Notes under the pieces: generated by a model
Databases searched by the model: none
Told to the model about the DNA's origin: nothing
Seen by the model: the letters and a program-made list of their open reading frames with translations, nothing else
Program-made: the position numbers and the translations under genes
Shown here: positions 10,240-21,984 of the stretch, one piece after another
Layout: every line of letters starts with the position of its first letter
Position numbering within the stretch: position 1 is the stretch's first letter
Origin: Crambe crambe
Lineage: Eukaryota > Porifera > Demospongiae > Poecilosclerida > Crambeidae
Length of the DNA: 64,000 bases
Direction of reading: 5' to 3'
NCBI GenBank assembly: GCA_963924555.1
Contig: OZ004586.1
Location: forward strand, 6,716,501-6,780,500

Positions 10240-12854
10240 ATATGAAATGTACATGTGTCCACTAATAGTATAGACAATCCCACCAAACAGAATATAAATT
10301 AATGATACATGGTGCAGGATAAGTAATTAAAATAGTGTTCACTAAGCTGGGAGGTGTAAAGTCCACAAGGTTTATATCATTATTGATTGCACTGAAGTCC
10401 AAGGGCCACAGGCCCGAAGGGCTCTGAGTACAGAAAATTTAGAGAACAGCAATGAATGGCAAGAGTAATAATTTGCTTCCTAAGGAAATTTTCTCTCTCT
10501 AATGGTTAGTGGACCAGACCAGATGATCTTAAAAGTCGCTGTAAATGATATCTTCTACTCTTCATACTTGAGTCCTACCACATTGAAGGCATTCTTCAGG
10601 TCAGGATTTGCTGACATTAGAAGAGAACTATTCCTGCACAATGAAAGAAAAGTAGCATCTGTGCCGTGCTCTCTGATACAAAATATAGGTAGTGTCAGCA
10701 ACAGTGATGACCTTTACCGAGGTGTACGTAACTGTAGCTTGAGTAGAGGCATATGTAAACAAGCAAACAAGCATTGATTTATGACACATGAGCACAGTTA
10801 GCTGCATACAACAAGAACAGCAATTAAGGGTCATCAGTTCAACAGGAAATTTGACCAAAATTAATGATAGTGGCTTTTGATAGGGAAATAGGTAAATAGT
10901 TGGAATTAAAAACTTGAATATTTCTGATCTAGTCTGGGGGTGGTTCTGGAATACGAGGAGAAACATTATTCAAGGAAGATACAAAGAACATGATAGCATT
11001 CCACCATAAGTGCCAACCTAGTCAATCCAATTAAGTTACAATCATCCAAATCAAACTTGGCAGCCGTATTTTGTATCAGTCCTATGGAGGATCGTAGGTC
11101 ATCCCTAGATAGAGAGCACTATCACGCTCTTTTTTTTTTTTTTTTTTTTTTTTGGTTTTTGTTTTGGTTTTATCTTGACCAGAATAGCTATCCTCATAAG
11201 GGCCTATTCATAGTGACTGGTCTATTCCAACACAAAATTAGCATAAGAGGACATAGGTTCACCAACCATGGAAAAGAGACTCTGAGAAAACCAACCCCAG
11301 ATGGAGCATAGAGCATGAATTTCATTCTCCAAACCTTGAATCTACTTCTGAAGATTCTCAATGTCAAGGGATCAAAGAAGTAATCTTCTTGAAATGTTTA
11401 GTGTCATCGACAAAGGCATGTCACTAATGGTGAGGGAGATGAATTAGTGATATGATTCAATGACTGTGCCCAACTTTAAGATCATAATTTGGGGGAAGGG
11501 GAGGGCAATGCCTCCTTGCCCCCTTACTATAAAAATTTGGGGAGGGGCATTTTCCCCTGTGGACCCTCTCCTGACATAAAATAAACCAAATAGCTATAGC
11601 TAGCTAGCAATCTAAATTACACAAATTCTTGCATATTAGTGTGCAGATAACACATTAGGTCAATGAAATAGTACTCTGCTCACCACATTAATACAGGTGG
11701 TTATACCAACATGTAATTAATTATCATAGGTTGCATATTATAGCTTGAAGCCATATCCATGGAATTGGAAATCACACCTAAGTTAATTCACATAGCTATG
11801 TAGCTCAGGACTGTTACATAGCTCCAACTCCTCCACATTTTCTGGATGTAACCAGATCAGATCCATCTCAACTTACCCAAAAAGTTTCCCTCATAGCTCT
11901 CTTGTTAATTATATATCTTCCCTATAAGCAGACAGTGGACAGCTCCACTGAATGGTGCATGGGAACTGACTTGTTTTGAACATGTATTGTATACTGCTCA
12001 CCATGCATGCGTGATCACTCTTATCACCTTCACTATACTGTCACCACCCTTCAGACTGATCATGTAGATGTTAGTAAACAGTGGAAAAATTATGCTAAAA
12101 AAGCATGCAGTTAATTGTTTGACTAGCCACAGCAGACTAATTAAATAGCCATGCAGAGGGGGATGCTCCAACGCCCCTGGATGAGTGTATGGTAGTCCAT
12201 ATGCAGTTATACTTCAAGATGTTACCTAAAATACACCTATTAGCAAAATAATTATGTTTTTATAGCACCAGGCTTGCATGCTTGAGTAGCATAATCTACC
12301 TCAGGCTAGTGTATGGTTCACACTCCGACATGACATTGTTTGTTATTCACATTTGAAGTGAATTTTAGAATTGATTTTAATGTACATGGTACATTACCCC
12401 ATTGTACTTTCAGTATCACCGTGTGCATGCCTATGCAGTGTCCATGCATTTCATGATACCATGTATAATAAGCTAATTAAATTTTTGCAGGTGTACAACT
12501 ATTCAGATAATGATAGCTCACATAGCTAATAACTATGCTGTTAGCAAGTTGCAATGGGGATGTAGTCACCACCCCACTTTTGCCACCCTGGGAATTACTG
12601 CATACCTATGGTACTTATATCTATACAATTGATAATTAGCTAATACATCTTGCATCAGTTCAGAAATTCATACCTAGTTGGCTAGCCATAATTGATGTGG
12701 GATTCGTGACAAATCATGGGATTAAAATTTAATAATACAAAGTTTGTCTGAATAATAATAAGGGTTATTACAAGAGTGGCTATAGCTTTTAGTATGAAAG
12801 TATAGCTAGCTATAGCTGTGTTTGTTCTGTGTTTCAGGCCATGACAGCACTGAT
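10240..12854. other. Gene-free stretch
   Basis: There is a T homopolymer (about 11130-11153) and G/C-rich repeat scraps at 11490-11575. An open frame at 10502-10777 has no recognisable motif or splice context. I see nothing else that can be supported. Confidence 0.45.
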
Positions 12855-13181
12855 CTATAGCACGGTACAGCAAACTGGCAAAAGAACACAGGTGAAAGTC
12901 TCATCATCTTTCATCAAATCAGCAGCATTATAATTTGCCAGGTCCTGGCGAGCTAAATCATGTCCACGCACTCTGATACGACCTATCCTTATATTACCAA
13001 TTGAAGGCTCATTTTCAAGGGTAGTCGCTACATCTTCTAATGTCATTGGGACGCTGGGATTGAAATAGAACATGAACATACTTGCACTGCGACCACCTTG
13101 ACCGTACATCGTCTCCTTAGTAGCCCACGCATAGGTAGCATCCGAAACGTGACGAACTTTGATGGTCAGATTGAACGACAT
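12855..13181 (-). CDS. Unrecognised 108-aa protein, single exon
   Basis: A complete Met-to-stop frame that begins MSFNLTIKVRHVSDATYAW and contains a charged, Gly-rich middle (IGNIRIGRIRVRGHDLARQD). The composition looks like real coding sequence rather than AT-rich noise, and there is no repeat content. No signal peptide or membrane segment is apparent. No splice partner was identified. The function is unknown. Confidence 0.45.
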   Translation of the reverse strand: MSFNLTIKVRHVSDATYAWATKETMYGQGGRSASMFMFYFNPSVPMTLEDVATTLENEPSIGNIRIGRIRVRGHDLARQDLANYNAADLMKDDETFTCVLLPVCCTVL

Positions 13182-13299
13182 CTTTTATTCTTTATCTTAA
13201 TTCAGGTGATAGAGTCTTAGCTAACTGGTTATTCCGTAGCTGAAATATTAAATTGTAGCGATTTATTTCTAACCGGAAGAGGCGTGGTCTTTAGAATTA

Positions 13300-13390
13300 A
13301 AATAATAATTTCCGTGAAATGATTGCTCAAAAAAGTAAGGAAACAAGGGTAGGGATAAAGGATGGAAATGGGATCAGTCTCGTTCTGCCA
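13300..13390. repeat. Fragment related to the 34.5-kb fold-back element
   Basis: The block ctcaaaaaagtaaggaaaca followed by ggatgga-like sequence is shared with both arms of the palindrome at 34456-34737, showing a dispersed family. Confidence 0.5.
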
Positions 13391-13653
13391 ACAGCCAATA
13401 TTATAGTTAATACAAAGATAAAACATGTAGCTATCACTGAAACTACCCAAAATGATATTAAATTGTGGGGAAAATAGTTACAACTTATGACAGCAACATT
13501 TCTGCATTATAATAGTCAAATATGTAGCTACTTACTGCATAAAAAAGCAGTTCTCTTTGTATCTTACTTTTATAGCTTATGGTAGCTACAGGAATGATTT
13601 TGTTAGCTAGCTACCATCCAGAAGTTAATCCATTATTGGTCATGGTGAGTTCA

Positions 13654-13945
13654 CTAGATAGAGGTGCAGTTGACTTTCCCTGGGATCATATTCTTCGCAC
13701 CACATGCTGAAGTATAACATACAGCACAGGGAACATTATCGTCTTTCCGGTCAGTAGCTAAATGCTGGAGAATTTTCATATTCAGCACCATACACTCTGC
13801 TACAAATTGTTTGGTGACCGGGAGTAACTTGCACAGAAACTCTGATTCATCAGGTGAAATTTCTTTTAGGCACACCAAAAGTAGATTCAGCTCATTTAGT
13901 ATAGCTGTAAGTGCAGCTTGAAGCTTTTCAGGTGTCCAATCCCGT
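13654..13945 (-). CDS. Terminal exon of an unrecognised protein
   Basis: On the minus strand an acceptor (tatatatag|ACGG) at 13945 is followed by an open frame RRDWTPEKLQAALTAILNEL and onward for 97 codons to a TAG at 13654. The middle is rich in charged helices and the C-terminal third has cysteines (CAVCYTSACG). A possible short first exon (ATG GAC AG|gtcaat, near 14.03 kb) would fit, but I cannot confirm it. The family was not recognised. Confidence 0.4.
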
Positions 13946-14463
13946 CTATATATATATTAGCTATATGATCCAGTTTTTTGCTTGCCATCAAAATTAATAT
14001 CCTGTTAAAATATTGACCTGTCCATTATTTGGTACAAGCTATACTCTTATATATTATAATATATATATATATAGAATGGAGTAAGCTAATAAAAATGTAT
14101 ATGAGTCTAAATGAACACAGACTTTTTTGTTTTTTGTGGTTAGTCCCACGTCTTGGCTTTAAATAACACTCACACTTAGCTATGTAAACAAAAGCTCAGC
14201 TACTTGTTTTTATTTCTCAGGTTTCAAAACAGATAACACTGCAAGAAAACTGATAGGATGAGAACTTAAAACGTGTGGGCTGGCTCAGTGCTTTTATTAA
14301 TGTAATGAAATTGCCATGGCCAATATTAGGTACTGGGACCCCTTACCTTAGCTACTAATATAAAATGGTCAGTTTGCTAGTATTTTTTGAATATTATTTG
14401 GTCACTATGGTTTGAGGCTCTGATAGCCATAGGTCACCTTGTTTTTAATGACATGAAGCTATG

Positions 14464-14545
14464 TAATAGTTATAGCATGCCTTCGCCCTCAGGCTCAGGT
14501 GATAAATTACATACTGCCCAAGGTAAAGGCTTGCTAGAACTATTA
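14464..14545. mobile_element. Palindromic MITE (copy 1)
   Basis: It begins aatagttatagcatgcc and ends ggcttgctagaactatt, with an internal tgataaattaca/cctcaggctcagg core. A fuller copy lies at 18549-18669. Confidence 0.65.
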
Positions 14546-15050
14546 CAGCCAGCTAGTACATCTGCTAAAAAGGTAGCTATGCAACTAGCTGTATCTAGGC
14601 AACTCAATGACGTCTGTAAGGTTACAGTAATTTTAGGCAAGCAGCTAGCTAGGATCTATATAGATGTTGAGATTGAGAAGCTACCACCGCTCATATAGAA
14701 GCTACATAAGACTGTTGAGAACCAATTTTGCATACAATGATGTGACAGTGCACACTTGACGTGAGCACATGCACACAAGGTTGCTAACTAGCTAACCTGG
14801 TATAGCTAGGTCTAGGCACAGACTCAGGCTTGCAGTCATAAGCAGTGATCAACAAATCTTTTTCTCATCCATAAATTTCCAGGGCTGATTAGAAGTGTCT
14901 AGACAGGCAGGCCTAATACATTTTAGGAAACTGTTGTTACATATCACAAACCATAAAATTCAATGTAGGCACTTCATATCAATTGTCTGGCCTTTGAAGT
15001 AGCCACAATGTACTAGATTATACAACTGGTGGCTTCCCTTTGATGTAGGC
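14464..15050. repeat. Left arm of a ~0.6-0.7 kb inverted duplication
   Basis: From the small palindromic MITE at 14464-14545 to ctttgatgtag at 15050, this sequence is found in inverted orientation at 17944-18669. Shared blocks include gtctagacaggcaggcctaa, tctggcctttgaagtagcca and ctgtatctaggcaactcaat. The arms differ by indels, so the event is not recent. Confidence 0.8.
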
Positions 15051-15639
15051 TGAGACATTCTCTTAATGTACATACAACCTTCATTGTTATGCAATGATGA
15101 GGAATGCATAAATGCCATGCATAATTGGTGCTTACAGAACTTGTGGAAGGCTGATATAGCCAATTCAATCAGCAGTGGTAAGAAATTAATTGTTGAGTGT
15201 GTACTTGTGGGATACACCCCTAACAGTTACATAGGACAGAATGCAAGACATGGACAAACAACATTAACACACACAATCATCACATTTTGAGTGCTCATCC
15301 TCACATGATTCTATGATGAGATCATCTTGCTAATATGCCAGGATTTGGCCCCATAGCAGGTGGCAGTTGGTTGACTATCAATGGCACTGGATTGGACATT
15401 GGAACCTCCATAAGAATCACACTAGATGAAGCAAGGGAACTTGAATGCAGAGACATGTGAGTCGTTGAGTTTGTGGCTTGCAGTTTGTTAGTGTTTATCA
15501 CTGCGCAATTTCAGAGTAAGAGAGCAAATTCATTCTTTTGTTTTCTGGTTCACTTTGTTTGAAAAAGATATTTATTCTCAAAACTTGACTATTGTTAGTT
15601 TCATAGCCAGTCGACAAGTGGACCCATTGTGATAGGGGT

Positions 15640-16700
15640 AGTAGATCCCTAACATTTGGTGGCAGCGATTCGGGACTTGTGTCTGCCGAAGAAACGAGAT
15701 CTAGAGGTATAGCTAACTCACCTTTTTGTATGAGAGAGGATTATGTCGGAGAACCAAGCAGCAGAGCTCCCCCGCAGATCTAGCCTCAGGACAGCCAAGG
15801 CCAAAGGTGGACAGGAGGAGGCAGCACCACAACCTGTTGGTATGGAAGCTGTCCTCAGACTCTTTCAAGAGTTTCGAGCAGATGATGCCAGGAAAGAGGA
15901 GACAAGGCGTGAGGAGGAAAGACTCAGGGAGGAGCAGAGACGCCTAGATGACCAACGTAGACGTGAAGAAGAGGCTGCACGGAGACAGCAAGAGGATGAA
16001 CGAGCAGCTCAGGTGCAGCAGACAATCCTAGCTATGTTGGCAGCACAGACTGAGAGAGAAGAAACCTGCTGTGTGCAAGATGCCGAGAGGCAGCGCCTAG
16101 AGGAAGAATGAAGACAACAGGAGCTGGTACGCAAACTCCAGGAAGATGAACGGAGACGCCAGGAGGAAAAAGCGCGGCGAGAAAGAGAAGCTGAGCAGAG
16201 AAAGCAAGATGAAGAAAGATGAGAGGCAGACAGAAAAACAGCTCTGAGGCAAAGAGATACTCCGAGGATGTCTGCCATGACAGAAGACGCAGATATTAAG
16301 GACTTCATAGCAAACTTTGAAATACATATGGAAGAGATCCAGATGGAAGCAGATAGGTGGATGAGTTACCTGAGACCACTTCTCAACAACAAGGCCAGGG
16401 ATGCACTTGCCATGCTGAGTGTAAACGGCCAGCGGGATTACCAAACAGCCAGGAACAGGATCTTGGACTTCTGTGGCATCCGCCAAGAGCGACTGGGCGA
16501 CCAGTTCTGGAATGCCACAAGACCTAAGGGTGACTCCTATACAAGAGCAGCTAAGTTGCTCAAAACACACACACACAGCAAAAAAAAAAAACAACAAAAA
16601 ACAAAACAAAAACACCAAGTGAGCTTGCTGCAAGCAAGGCTTCTCCTCAAGCAATTCTCATTAGCTATGCACTCTCACTTGCATGTGTGCAGACTGCATG
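15640..16700 (+). pseudogene. Ty3/Gypsy gag remnant with primer-binding site
   Basis: The sequence tttggtggcagcgattcggg near 15656 looks like the primer-binding site just 3' of an LTR. A gag-like frame follows from 15743, with an Arg/Glu-rich coiled coil (to about 16.2 kb) and then a capsid-like helical segment (NNKARDALAMLSVNGQRDYQ, about 16.39-16.45 kb). It is broken by in-frame stops near 16109 and 16222 and ends in a CA/A-rich low-complexity run at about 16565-16610. No protease, RT or integrase follows and no matching 3' LTR was identified. This is a decayed element. Confidence 0.65.
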
Positions 16701-17080
16701 CATCCTAACAAACTCTGTGGAAATAATTATTACAAGAGCATGAGTCTTCAATGAACAAGATACAGCAATATTATATCATTAATCGTTGAGGGAGAATAAT
16801 TTTTGGTAATTTTTGGAGCCATAACTAATTTTTCTCCCCATCATTTAATGCAGAGAAGCAGTTAGCTACATTATGCATGCACTTGATGTATATAGCTAAT
16901 CTCTTCGCACAGGAGGGTTCAGCATTATTTAAAAGAATATGTGTTAGCAGCTATTGCTAGTTCTAAAGCTATCATGACTTAGAGGTGATTGAGCACCAAT
17001 TAGTGCATCAAAATCTAGCTACAGGTGTGAAGTGTGATGTGTCCATTCCTTTTCCACTTTAATACGCACACTGATAATGG

Positions 17081-17092
17081 AGGAGGGAGGGA

Positions 17093-17182
<90 letters not shown>
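17081..17182. repeat. (GA)n microsatellite in the last intron of S1
   Basis: About 100 bases of GA on the plus strand, i.e. a (TC)n pyrimidine tract just upstream of the last acceptor of S1. The same position is occupied in S2 and S3. Confidence 0.95.
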
Positions 17183-17186
<4 letters not shown>

Positions 17187-17943
17187 AGCCATTCATTAAA
17201 TGTAACAGACTATACCTGTTATAGTCAATTTGGGCAGCATCCAATGTCCTACGAAGGGCACGCTGTACAGCCTTTATGATGGGTTGTTCATCCTTTCCAT
17301 CTATGCCACTGAAAGTGATCTCAATGTAATAAGTCTCTTTACCGAAATTGTCCCATTCATATATAATCTTAGGATTAAATCGTCCTATACCAAGTTTCTT
17401 TATTTCCTATTATCAAATAATACTCAATTATTGACATGCTACCAATATAGCTACTGTAAGAAATACTTTATATAGCTAGCTACTTTAATTTTTGTTTCTG
17501 TGTTCAAATATTAAGTGCAGGTCAAGCACACGTACTCATTGAAAATTAATAAGTGCACACTGCCTTAGTCTTAGCATGACTCTCAGCTGTCCCCATGCAC
17601 AAAGCTGTCATGGCCGGACTAGCTATGTAGCTTTAGCATGCACCATTTCTACTTTATTCTAAGATACTGCTTTATTCTAAGCTCTAAGACTTGGTGATAT
17701 GGCTCCTCCTATAGCTAAGTGAAAATTATTATTTTAGCCAACACACACCATATTCACATGTAGCTATATATGCCTCCATTTCCCAGGCTTAGTTAGCTAA
17801 TTAGCTATATATTACGTAGCTAGATCGCAGCAAGTTATGCAATCAGAAGACTCCTAGTCCTACCAAATGATCAAGTTCAATCCTAAGCTTTGGACTGTGT
17901 TGTATCAGAGAGAGTATATATTATTATTACAGCCTATTTGAGT

Positions 17944-18669
17944 GCTACATCAAAGGGAAGCCACCAGTTGTAATTCTAGTACATTGTGGCTACTTCAAAG
18001 GCCAGACAGTTGATATGAAGTGGCTACTATTATAACATGTCCAATTGAATTTTATGGTTTGTGATAGTACATCTCTATACAACAACAGTTTCCTGGAATG
18101 TATTAGGCCTGCCTGTCTAGACACTTCTGTATCAGCCCTGGAAATTTATTGATGGTGCCTAAGTGTTGAGAAATATTGAAAGAAAAAATTTTTTTTAACA
18201 AGAGAAACATTAAAATTGAAGCTATAGGCCTATCAAAAAACGCAATTTACACAGAAATCTTTCAGTCCAATGCAGAATAGTCTCAGCTACTACTATATTT
18301 AATAAAGAAGGTGATATCACCGGCAGCTTCTCAACATCAATATCGATGATACTGTCCATTTAGCCAGCTAGCTAGTAGTCTGGCGGTGCAGCCCCGAGCA
18401 TGAGTTACTAGCTAGCTAGTAACCAAAATCTTTACAGAGGTCATTGAGTTGCCTAGATACAGCTAGTCACATAGCTACCTAGTACTTTCTAGACTGCAGC
18501 TGTAGACACGTAGCTGTAGCTATGTAAACATTTACCAGCTGGCTGTAAAATAGTTATAGCAAGCCTTTACCTCGGGCAGTATGTGATTTATCACCTTTGC
18601 CCTCGGGCTCCGCCCTCGGGCTCATGTGATAAATCACATACAGCCCTCGAAGGCATGCTATAACTATTA
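17944..18669. repeat. Right arm of the inverted duplication
   Basis: Inverted counterpart of 14464-15050. It is slightly longer because of insertions, and it ends in the fuller palindromic MITE. Confidence 0.8.
18549..18669. mobile_element. Palindromic MITE (copy 2)
   Basis: Near-perfect fold-back: the left part runs aatagttatagcaagcc to tgtgatttatcac, the right part gtgataaatcacata to ggcatgctataactatt, around a cgggctccgccctcggg core. Confidence 0.85.
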
Positions 18670-19699
18670 CTTATTATTCTCTCTATGTACGGAAATTGCC
18701 ACCAAGCACATTAGCTAAACTAATACCAAAGCGATCTTCCGGCCAGTTGGAGTACTGAGATTAAGGTATTGCTGCAATACAAGATAATCTATACACTCTG
18801 AAAGTGAAAAGTGTTTACTGCATATCCTTTGAAAGCTCTCTGTAAACTAAACTGTATAGCTACCTTTACTGTTATACTAGCTGTTTACAGTTTGTATAAA
18901 GTACATATTCTTGTTTTTCAGGTCAGAGATTGTCAACTTTTGATTGGGCCAAAAAGCCAAAATGCATGCTTGGCCACTTTGCACAGAAAATTGAGCGGTT
19001 ATATTTTTTAAACTCAGTTATTTGAATTCTTTAGTGAAGCTGGTAGACTCCTCCCATAGACAGTGGAGATTTAGGAACAGGCTTATAGGAACTAGCTTAC
19101 TAGAGAAACAGAAACAGAAAGTTAATTATTACATTCTAAGCATTCTATACAAGTGAGCGAGGATCGATCTGCACGTAGTACACCCTCTTGCTGCATAGCA
19201 GCTATTAACAGTCAACACCTGAAAAGTGTTGCAAACATAAGCTCTTGCTATTATAAATCAGCCCCAAATCATAACTCACATCATTTATTTCCTGGTTAAT
19301 GTTATGATTCTCTAAGCTTTCTTGCAAATTCGTTGATCCTTTGAAATGTAGCTAGAATTCTATCGATAAACTCCTGTGGATTATCAATACAATCATGTGT
19401 TAGCAGCATGCACTCTCTCTATCCATAGTGAAGGGAGGCTTGAGGAGCATGCAATATGTGCCCGAAGGCACTAGCAAGCAAGGATGTAGATAAAATAGGG
19501 GCTAAAGCCCATTCACTTTTATTGCATTAATTTTGAAGGTGTTATTTCAAACAGTAATTTACAAGACTTGGCTAGTGCGAATATCTGGGTGTTCAATAGT
19601 GACTATTACAGGCAGGTGCTGTGTAAAAAAGTTTATGAACAAGAGAGCCTTCCCCTCCTAATTTCAATAACCACACCTAACTACTCTATCCCTACTTCA

Positions 19700-20260
19700 T
19701 TCCCTCGATCATGAGTGCTCTCATGGAGAAAACAGCTGGAATAATAACACTTCTAGATGGAGCAAGCCAGACAAATCAACAAGCTGATGTACTGCTTTGG
19801 GGCTGGGGGCCGAATCAATGCTCAATACTACCAATCCCACCACAGCAGAAAAAGGGGAAATTATAAGGTACTCAAGAAATTTGACAGGTACTTCAAAGTT
19901 CGTAAGAACTTGTTTATGAGTGAGCGAAATTAAACTGGAGGATTCAATTACCAGGAGAATTAGTTGAATTAGATGCAGCTATATGAGTTAGCAGAAACCT
20001 GCGACTATGGGGACCTCAGTCATCTCACACCATGCAGAGATGATCTAGGATAGACTGGTAGGGATCAGGTCCTGGAATACTGCACTTTCAGAATGCCTAC
20101 AACTATAGATAAAGCGAAGAATGCAATAAGACAACAGGAACCACAGCAGGAAATACAGCTGAGAACAAAGGAGATGTACTACCAGCATTGTATTGGCATT
20201 GAAATCAATCTTCAGCAGCAGAATCAATCTGGTGGTCTGAAAACTGTGCTTGTGCGAGAT
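19700..20260 (+). pseudogene. Second Ty3/Gypsy gag relic
   Basis: Interrupted frames contain KKFDRYFKVRKNLFMSER (about 19.87 kb), then YELAETCDYGDLSHL and RDDL, then a Lys/Gln-rich stretch (20.1-20.2 kb). The order resembles the capsid region of Gypsy gag proteins. Several stops and frameshifts are present. Only gag-like sequence is seen. Confidence 0.45.
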
Positions 20261-20431
20261 CTTGTTTGGATCCTGTTGTAATGGTTGAGATTGTATCGCT
20301 TGTTGGGATGCCATTGATCTGTCCACAGTTTCTCTGGACTTGTCCATTGGGGAGTCCCCACCATCCAAACTTCTGTCATGGTATTCTATAATAGTTAGAC
20401 TATCTCTACACCAAATTTCTACTAGCTATAG

Positions 20432-20615
20432 TGTGGTATTTGTGGTTATTTGTGTAATTACGTAATTTTTGTAAGTTACATTCTGTGTGCACGTACTTAA
20501 AGGGACCTTTTAATTTGATGTATCATTGGTTTTCAATCAGTCAGTGTATTGTCACCATTTGCTAAAAGTGTTCTTGAAGTATTACTAATTGTGGTGCTGG
20601 TGCTGCGATACCACA
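20432..20615 (+). repeat. 5' LTR (184 bp)
   Basis: It begins TGTGGTATTTG and ends GATACCACA. It is longer than the 3' LTR because of insertions of about 9 bp (near 20450) and 10 bp (near 20525). Confidence 0.95.
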
Positions 20616-20650
20616 TTAACTGGCGACGAGGTACGGGATCAGCTATATAA

Positions 20651-21911
20651 ATGGCTGCTTTACTTGGATCAATCGGAGCGTATGATGCAGACAAGGAGGA
20701 ATGGCCGCAATATGTGGAGCGGTTAAGTTTTTTCTTCGAGGCCAATGGGATCACTGGGGCAGACAAAAAGAAAGTATCGTTTTTGACGTTGATCGGACGG
20801 CCCGCTTTCAAGTTACTCTGGAGTCTTCTGCATCCGAACAAACCGGCAAATAAGACCTTTGATGAACTGACTCAGATACTTACCGATCACTACAAACCGG
20901 CACCATCGGAGATAGTGCAGCGTTTCAAATTCCACAGCAGATTTAGGAAACAAGGTGAGTCCGTAGCTACCTATGTATGTATCGGAACTCAGGGCCTTAG
21001 CCGAGTATTGTAATTTCGGGGAAACCCTCCAAGATATGCTTCGGGATAGACTAGTTTGTGGCATAAACAATGATAGAATACAAGGAAGGCTGCTATCTGA
21101 ACCCAAGTTGAAGTATGATAAAGCCGTAGAGCTAGCTACTACCCTGGAGACAGCTGCACACAATCTCAAGGAACTGACCGCTGGTCGCTTGGGCAACAGA
21201 CAAGACAGGGAGGGGCTTGAAAAATCCGAAAGTGTACACAGGATTCAGGACAAGGACAGATCAAAGGAAATAGTAGCTGCATGTTACAGGTGTGGAAATC
21301 CTGACCACAAAGCAGACAAATGCAAGTTTAGAGATGCCACTTGTCACTTGTGTGGAAAGAAGGGGCATCTGAAGAAAGTGTGCCGAAGTAAGAAGAGTAT
21401 GCCCAAGAAGAAAAAGCCAGCTCCTCCACAACCAGTACGCCGAGTACAAGAGGATGAAGAGACTGAAGATGAATACCCATTATACCACTTACACTCTGCA
21501 AGTCAAGATCAACCCATTGAAATTTCACTCAATGTGGGTGGATGTACCCTCTCCATGGAGTTGGACACCAGAGCGGCACTCTCATTGGTCTCCGAAACGT
21601 TGTTCAAGGAGATGTGGCCAGACCGGACAGTTTCAGAATCCACAGTAACACTCTCCTCCTACATACCTATGCTGGGAAGTGTTGAGATGGAGGTGAGATA
21701 TAAAGATCAAAGGGCTAAGTTATCCCTACTGATAGTAAAAGGGGCTGGACCTAGTTTATTGGGAAGGAACTGGTTGGGAAGCCTTAAACTACACTGGAAT
21801 GAGATTCACTGTATGCATAGTGGTGGGTTACAGGAAATATTGCTGAAGTATGACTCTGTTTTCCAAGATGGGTTAGGTACCCTAGGGACCCAAGGCCACT
21901 ATATCCGTTGA
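20651..21911 (+). pseudogene. Gypsy gag and protease region
   Basis: The gag frame starts at ATG 20651 and is interrupted by a frameshift near 20975; coding continues from 20973 in another frame. Two CCHC zinc knuckles follow, CYRCGNPDHKADKC and CHLCGKKGHLKKVC (21.28-21.38 kb). The pepsin-like protease motif reads ELDTRAALSLVS, with Arg where the D-T/S-G triad needs Gly, which should abolish activity. The frame ends at 21911, before the RT segment. No other gene overlaps it. Confidence 0.85.
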
Positions 21912-21984
21912 TGCTGGAGCTTGCCTGCGCTTCTGCAAAACCCGATCTGTTCCATATGCCCTGAGAGAGAAAGTCGAGGCAGAA

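Larger units (their letters stand above)
17019..19373 (-). pseudogene. S1: pseudogene of the orphan ~123-aa protein family
   Basis: Three exon equivalents on the minus strand: 19280-19373 (94 nt), 17216-17406 (191 nt) and 17019-17070 (52 nt, to TAG). Splice sites are intact (gtgagt; ttgataatag; CAG|gtatag; attatcag) and phases match S2 exactly. The middle exon includes YEWDNFGKETYYIEITFSG and KAVQRALRRTLDAAQIDYN, close to S2. The 94-nt exon carries an in-frame TAG where S2 has a coding triplet, and no first exon was found. The last intron is filled by a (TC)n tract on the coding strand. Another inverted arm (17944-18669) sits inside the long intron. Confidence 0.65.

Noticed and set aside
17084..17182. 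Long open frames of Arg-Glu or Leu-Ser repeats at the GA/CT tracts (also 29046-29234, 35858-35937, 42629-42933)
   Set aside because: They are translations of dinucleotide microsatellites, which have no stops in any frame; the tracts are intronic.
14464..18669. Polinton/Maverick-type element suggested by long inverted arms
   Set aside because: The interior has only a Gypsy gag relic and S1 exons, with no DNA polymerase B, integrase or capsid genes.
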